Part shown: piece after piece, positions 59,956 through 64,000 of the stretch
How positions within the stretch are numbered: position 1 is the stretch's first letter
Layout: every line of letters starts with the position of its first letter
NCBI RefSeq assembly: GCF_013179805.1
Contig: NZ_SRRZ01000008.1
Coordinates: 28,980 to 92,979 of the forward strand
From: Microcoleus asticus IPMA8
Lineage (GTDB): Bacteria > Cyanobacteriota > Cyanobacteriia > Cyanobacteriales > Microcoleaceae
Length of the DNA: 64,000 bases
Reading direction: 5' to 3'
Translations under genes and position numbers: made by a program
The notes under the pieces: generated by a model
What the model was told of the DNA's origin: nothing
Database searches by the model: none
The model's input: the letters and a program-made list of their open reading frames with translations, nothing else

Positions 59956-61758
59956 TTATTTTTGAACGGCACGAGGTGCAACGAGATTCCAATTTACCTG
60001 AGAAACACCGTACAAAATAAAATTATTCAACATTCCGTAAGCATCCCCGCAATTGTAGCTTTTAGCCTCAACACATTTGCGATCGGCATTCTGATTGACA
60101 GCCACAAAAATATCAACTCCATCCGGCAACACACCCGCATACATCTTCAAATTAGCAAAATCATCAAGGATGCGACCTCGATCGTCCAGCGGCGGCAATT
60201 TCCACTCTTTCGGATTATTATTTCCTCCTAGCTGGATTGCCCAAGCATGAGTACCGTCAAGCGCTCCGTTGTGGGCAGTATATCGATTCCAAACATTATT
60301 TCGCTTTTCTCCGATGCGCGGGTTATTCTCATAACCGCCCACCCAATATTCTGACATGAATTTGAGAAAAACTTCAGCTTCCGCAGCAAGGGAACCAGTG
60401 CCAGGACTCAAATCAGTGTTTCTGCTGCTAAAGGGAACTTGGCTTAAATTCCAAGACCAATTTATTCTCCCCGGCTTCGGATTTAACCAAGTAGCAAAAT
60501 CGCATAAGCTACCTTTCCAGATGCAGTGCGGTCGCTTCAAATCCCATCCTTGACCATAGTAATTTTTCCCGTTCCAATGCCGTTTTTTAGGCTCGCGATC
60601 GCCAATATTTTCTACTTCTTGGCTCATGAAAATTCCCCGGTCAGCCGCAGTAGGAATTCCTAACTCGGTTTTGAAGAAAACCTCCAAAGCCGAACTTTGA
60701 TGAGTTGCTGGTTTACCCATTTTAGCAGCATAGCTCCCGGAAGCCACCAACTGCTGCAAAATAATCGTAGGAAATGCGGGACTGGTATTGGAATAGTGAT
60801 ATTGACCGAGAGGATACTGAAGGCATCGCCCTGCCAAAACCTGCATAGTTTCTGTTAAAGTGGGACTGGGCAAAAAATAGCCAGCGCTAGCAGAAATGCC
60901 GAGTTGATTTTTTGCTGAATTGACAGATTTGCTGCCCCATTCGCTGACAAGTAGCTGTTCTTGTGCTTGGAAATCGGCTGCTGTTTTCAGATTGCGAAGC
61001 ACTGGCAAATTTGCAATCATATCTTGACCGTATCTTGGCGCGCTGCGCTGAAGTCCCGATCGGTGCGACAAAAAATGTCCGAGGGTGACGTTTTGCCACT
61101 GTTGATCTGCAAATCCCGCGTTGAGATTGGCACAGTTTTTGTCTTTCACCGGAACCGGAAATTTGACTTTTCCCGAAAATACGGCGTGCAATCTTTCAGG
61201 GATAATCGCTACTGGATATTGCTTGTTTAAACCGGGAATTAGCGGCGGATAATGCTGGGGGTCGAACAATTTCATCCCTTCAATTTGGTCATCAGTAAGT
61301 TCTAAACCGGCGCGATCGCGCGCCGTCTGTTTAAGCGCCCAGCGCACCATTGCAAAGGTAACAGGCTTGCTGATACTGCCCATACGCATGGGGGTATCTG
61401 CCGCGACTGGGGGAGCCAGAGGAGCCTGCATATCGTCGCCGCAAGCCGGATTCCAGTTATTAGTAGGTCTGCCTTTCATGCGGCCGACACCCCACACACC
61501 GACGGGTTTACCTTTAACAGAAACACCGAGTACGGCCGCACCGACGCAGCGGTGGCGCATGAATTCTGTTAGGGATTGCAAAATCGGCTGGAGTTGCGCG
61601 TCACCGCTACCGCTAACGGGGATATTTTCTTGCGCTAAAGCTGTGTTGTTGTTGGACTCTGAAAGCTTTCCCAAGCCTGCTATGAGGATAGCTGAAATCA
61701 AGGTCAAAGTTGTGCAGACAAGTCTGTTGATTTTTTGGCGATGATTCGCAATTTTCAT
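59956..61758 (-). CDS. Exported serine hydrolase (beta-lactamase / class C-like)
   Basis: The protein has 600 residues. A signal peptide (LTLISAILIAGLGKLSE, about 19-45) is followed by a class C-type domain: SxxK at Ser128-Ile-Ser-Lys131 in RMGSISKPVTFAM, and YHYSNTSPAF as the Tyr-x-Asn motif (Tyr-Ser-Asn). A loop of about 70 residues precedes the SxxK segment. The C-terminal part ends in a Cys-rich stretch (DRKCVEAKSYNCGDAYG). It may be a peptidase or esterase rather than a true lactamase. The RTX gene upstream is on the same strand. Confidence 0.9.
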   Translation of the reverse strand: MKIANHRQKINRLVCTTLTLISAILIAGLGKLSESNNNTALAQENIPVSGSGDAQLQPILQSLTEFMRHRCVGAAVLGVSVKGKPVGVWGVGRMKGRPTNNWNPACGDDMQAPLAPPVAADTPMRMGSISKPVTFAMVRWALKQTARDRAGLELTDDQIEGMKLFDPQHYPPLIPGLNKQYPVAIIPERLHAVFSGKVKFPVPVKDKNCANLNAGFADQQWQNVTLGHFLSHRSGLQRSAPRYGQDMIANLPVLRNLKTAADFQAQEQLLVSEWGSKSVNSAKNQLGISASAGYFLPSPTLTETMQVLAGRCLQYPLGQYHYSNTSPAFPTIILQQLVASGSYAAKMGKPATHQSSALEVFFKTELGIPTAADRGIFMSQEVENIGDREPKKRHWNGKNYYGQGWDLKRPHCIWKGSLCDFATWLNPKPGRINWSWNLSQVPFSSRNTDLSPGTGSLAAEAEVFLKFMSEYWVGGYENNPRIGEKRNNVWNRYTAHNGALDGTHAWAIQLGGNNNPKEWKLPPLDDRGRILDDFANLKMYAGVLPDGVDIFVAVNQNADRKCVEAKSYNCGDAYGMLNNFILYGVSQVNWNLVAPRAVQK

Positions 61759-61829
61759 GATAACAAACTCCAGATTTAAAAAAGTAGGGCGGTGCTCTGC
61801 TGACCGCCCTGTAACAGCGATAATTAAGG

Positions 61830-62564
61830 CTATTGAGGGATAGGAGGCGCGGATAAGAATACTTGATTTGGGTTGACATTAGTTAAGTTTGTGCTTTGTA
61901 CAACGCCAATCAAGTTATCCTTGTAGAAGATACCAGTATCTTGAACATTGTTGCCGTTCCAATCGCCAGTTTTGAGAGTGTAGCCGTCCCCTACCTGACC
62001 TTTAATTTGGATTTTATCTTGACCTAAACTAAAATCCGTAATAGTAGCATGGCCAGTTCCCAGGTAGTAAACGTTATTAACGTTGCCGAGTACAAAGGTG
62101 TCTGTTCCCGCGCCGCCGGCGAGAGAATCGGATTCGCTACCTGCGCCTATACCGTTACCAGCCCCAGAAAAATTAGCACCGTCAAGATAATCGCTGCCGT
62201 CGCCGCCGATGAGATAATCTTTGCCGCTTCCTCCGAATAGATAATCGTTGTGCAACCCTCCCGATAGGGTATCTTTACCGCTGCCTCCGTATAGGAAATC
62301 TTCGCCAGCTTCGCCGTATAATTTATCGTTGCCGGTGTCGCCATTTAACTTGTCGCTGCCGAAGCCGCCGTAGAGGATGTCATCTCCGCCGCGGCCGAAC
62401 AATTTATCGTTGCCTTGATAGCCGTAGATTGTATCATTTGCAATCTGAATTTGACCTTGACCGTCGATCGTCCAATCGTCTCCAACTAAGGATTTGTGGA
62501 ATTGACCGTTGCCGTTGACAGTGTTGTTGTCGTCGAATTGAGTACCGTTGATAACTGATGACAT
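61830..62564 (-). CDS. RTX-type calcium-binding repeat protein
   Basis: The protein has 244 residues from the ATG at 62564, which has AAGGAGC upstream; the frame opens 102 bases earlier. Nonapeptide calcium-binding repeats of the GGxGxDxLx type run from about 60 to 150: YGYQGNDKLFGRGGDDILYG, DTGNDKLYGEAGEDFLYGGS, and similar. The C-terminal part is the usual RTX tail, DTFVLGNVNNVYYLGTGHAT with ITDFSLGQDKIQIKG. Such proteins are secreted, often by type I systems; none is in the window. It lies upstream of the serine hydrolase. Confidence 0.9.
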   Translation of the reverse strand: MSSVINGTQFDDNNTVNGNGQFHKSLVGDDWTIDGQGQIQIANDTIYGYQGNDKLFGRGGDDILYGGFGSDKLNGDTGNDKLYGEAGEDFLYGGSGKDTLSGGLHNDYLFGGSGKDYLIGGDGSDYLDGANFSGAGNGIGAGSESDSLAGGAGTDTFVLGNVNNVYYLGTGHATITDFSLGQDKIQIKGQVGDGYTLKTGDWNGNNVQDTGIFYKDNLIGVVQSTNLTNVNPNQVFLSAPPIPQ

Positions 62565-62790
62565 TTTTGTTGCTCCTTTTTGTTGTGGACTTGGTGCAAT
62601 AGCAATTGCGACCCAAGCAATTTGTTCTATGTAAACCAGTTTCTTCTCAAATCGAGTGAGCGACAATGGGAATAAAATCAGGTAATTTAAAAGCCTAAAA
62701 AAAGGGTTTTGGCAACGATGTATCCGAAAAAATCAGGTACTCAAAATATTAAAGTTGGAAAAAGTCAGGTTGGCGATCGTAATTTTTAGG

Positions 62791-62938
62791 TCAGGACTTA
62801 CGCACTCTCACCCAAGAAACCAGGTTTTTTACCGAATCTGCGGGTCACAACCTGCGTATTTTCGTAAAAAAACCTGGTTTCTGAACACCCAAGCGCAACT
62901 ACAAACAAATTTTAATATCCTAGTTGTGTAAGTCCTGA
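62791..62938. mobile_element. MITE-like element with TCAGGACTTAC ends, overlapping the RTX gene 3' end
   Basis: Left end TCAGGACTTACGCA at 62791-62804 and right end TGTGTAAGTCCTGA at 62925-62938 form an inverted repeat with one mismatch, 148 bp apart. Inside, AAACCAGGTTTTTT and AAAAAACCTGGTTT form a second inverted pair. The right end supplies the last eight codons and the stop of the RTX gene. No coding capacity. Confidence 0.7.
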
Positions 62939-63991
62939 TACGTTATTGAGAGTAGCTAAAATTTGACCGGTTGCTGTCAAGCGGATTAAGGTGTCGCTGT
63001 TGGCTTGAGTAATGGACAGTTGAGAGGCAGTCAAACCTCTAGTAAGGGCGATCGTATCTTTTCCGGGTTCAAAATCTAGAATGGTATCGATTGCTGAATC
63101 TGCCCAAAGCAGAAAACGATCGTTTCCACTTCCTCCAATTAAAAAATCATCTCCCAAATCGCCGCTTAAAAAGTCGTCTCCCGCTCCCCCAAATATGGTA
63201 TCATTGTCTTTTCCTCCCCAAATCGTATCATTTCCTTCACAGCCATCAAGTAGGTCGTTATTTTCATCACCCAACAGAGTATCGTTGCCACCGCCACCAC
63301 AGGCAGTATCGTCACCTAAATTTCCCAACAGAGTATCGTTGCCTTCACTGCCTAAAATTAAATCTCTATCCTTACCTCCCAATAAGAAATCGTTTCCTTT
63401 TCCTCCATCCAAGAAATCCGAGTCTTCGTTGCCGTGAATGAAGTCGCTATCTTCTCCGCCATTTAGCGAATCTTCTCCTTGATTCCCACATAATGTATCT
63501 CTTCCTTCATTACCAAGAATAATGTCTTGATTCTTGCCACCAAAAAGCAAGTCATCTTCCGTTCCACCAGAGATAAACTCGTTACCTTCGTTACCGTTTA
63601 AAAAGTCATTTCCTTCGCCGCTAAACAGGTTATCGTTACCTTCTTTTGCCTGGAAATAATCCTCGCTGCTGCTGCCGTCGAATGTCTCATTGCTAGCAGT
63701 ACCTGTGAGGGGTAGATCGATCGCACTATTCACAACTACCTTTTCTACAGGATTGGGTTGGTTGAGATTTGGGAGGGATAGAGAGTTACAGGGGCAATCT
63801 TCTGTCGGAATTTCTGTCGGTGTCGGAGTTGCTGTGGGAATCTCTGCAGGAATTTCTGTCGTAACTTCTGTGGGAATTGCCGTTGGTGTTGGCGTTTCTG
63901 TCGGAGTTGGTGTCGGAGTTGGTGTTTCTGTCGGAGTTTCTGTCGGAGTTTCTGTGGGACTAGGTGTTGGTGTCGGAGATGAAATAGACAT
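62912..63991 (-). CDS. RTX-type calcium-binding repeat protein with a Thr/Pro-rich N-terminus
   Basis: The protein has 359 residues as seen from the ATG at 63991; the frame stays open to the window edge (63992-64000), so it may begin further upstream. The first 70 residues are Thr-Pro-Glu repeats (PTPTPTETPTPT type), a linker often found in secreted proteins. Over 20 GGxGxD-type nonapeptides follow (about 100-310). The end, DTILDFEPGKDTIALTRGL, is the usual RTX tail, and SGLTQLGY before the stop is encoded by the element at 62791-62938. There is no cleavable signal peptide, as expected for type I export. Confidence 0.85.
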   Translation of the reverse strand: MSISSPTPTPSPTETPTETPTETPTPTPTPTETPTPTAIPTEVTTEIPAEIPTATPTPTEIPTEDCPCNSLSLPNLNQPNPVEKVVVNSAIDLPLTGTASNETFDGSSSEDYFQAKEGNDNLFSGEGNDFLNGNEGNEFISGGTEDDLLFGGKNQDIILGNEGRDTLCGNQGEDSLNGGEDSDFIHGNEDSDFLDGGKGNDFLLGGKDRDLILGSEGNDTLLGNLGDDTACGGGGNDTLLGDENNDLLDGCEGNDTIWGGKDNDTIFGGAGDDFLSGDLGDDFLIGGSGNDRFLLWADSAIDTILDFEPGKDTIALTRGLTASQLSITQANSDTLIRLTATGQILATLNNVSGLTQLGY

Positions 63992-64000
63992 ATAGGAGGG

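Noticed and set aside
63081..63441. Two long frames antisense to the last RTX gene
   Set aside because: Shadows of the repetitive RTX coding sequence; low-complexity and without starts or family features.
1..64000. CRISPR arrays, tRNA or rRNA genes
   Set aside because: No regularly spaced repeats of 24-40 bp with unique spacers and no cloverleaf-like sequence were seen by eye; a tRNAscan run would be needed to be certain.

Overview
The window reads as cyanobacterial chromosome. The GCGATCGC (HIP1) octamer and GATCG-rich sequence recur throughout, and there are many heptanucleotide short tandem repeats (GGAAGAA, AACAGTC, TTTAGAT, AATAACT types). Clade-typical genes include Ycf34, a four-Cys serine/threonine kinase, a PucC-family carrier, a NhaS3-like antiporter, type III glutamine synthetase, an aa3 oxidase set and a TPR-CHAT protein. 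The style fits a filamentous Microcoleus/Oscillatoria-type genome, but that placement is inference. I saw no tRNA, rRNA, CRISPR array or intact transposase.

Layout. 0-9 kb: aldo/keto reductase, PucC-family carrier, inositol-phosphatase-like enzyme, then an accessory patch with a decayed HicB gene, a PIN/HTH toxin-antitoxin pair, an FMN reductase and a two-gene Septu-type (PtuA ATPase + PtuB HNH) defence module. A 165-bp dispersed repeat flanks part of this patch. 8-15 kb: ChaN-like protein, small cupin, 1-Cys peroxiredoxin, Uma2 protein, cysteine synthase, thioredoxin-like ferredoxin, an unrecognised SxxK protein and an HNH protein. 15-19 kb: coxB-coxA-coxC, a cytochrome oxidase operon with heptamer repeats in both internal spacers. 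19-24 kb: exported methyltransferase, LD-carboxypeptidase, carotenoid oxygenase, SDR.

24.3-30.8 kb holds the most unusual group: two asparagine-synthetase-like proteins, both without the N-terminal catalytic Cys, a fold-III PLP decarboxylase homologue that has lost the PLP lysine and the catalytic Cys, and a zinc-ribbon membrane protein of unknown function. Three of the four form one operon; the fourth converges on it. I could not assign a pathway. It is the best candidate here for an undescribed system.

30.8-42.7 kb: small membrane protein, TPR-CHAT protein with near-identical 120-bp repeats, tsaB carrying an in-frame palindromic repeat insertion, protein kinase, Ycf34, CCA-adding enzyme, DUF952 protein, cupin, cysteine hydrolase and a broken amidohydrolase. 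43-50 kb: di-haem cytochrome c, SDR, GHL10-type glycoside hydrolase, TIGR02117 protein, hisA and NhaS3-like antiporter. 50-64 kb: a sensor kinase downstream of a BMP-type nucleoside-binding lipoprotein, glnN, a membrane alpha/beta hydrolase, a serine hydrolase and two RTX-type proteins.

Small repeats are the other theme. A roughly 102-bp MITE-like element occurs twice, and its core hairpin resembles the repeat inside tsaB. A second MITE-like element supplies the last codons and the stop codon of the final RTX gene.
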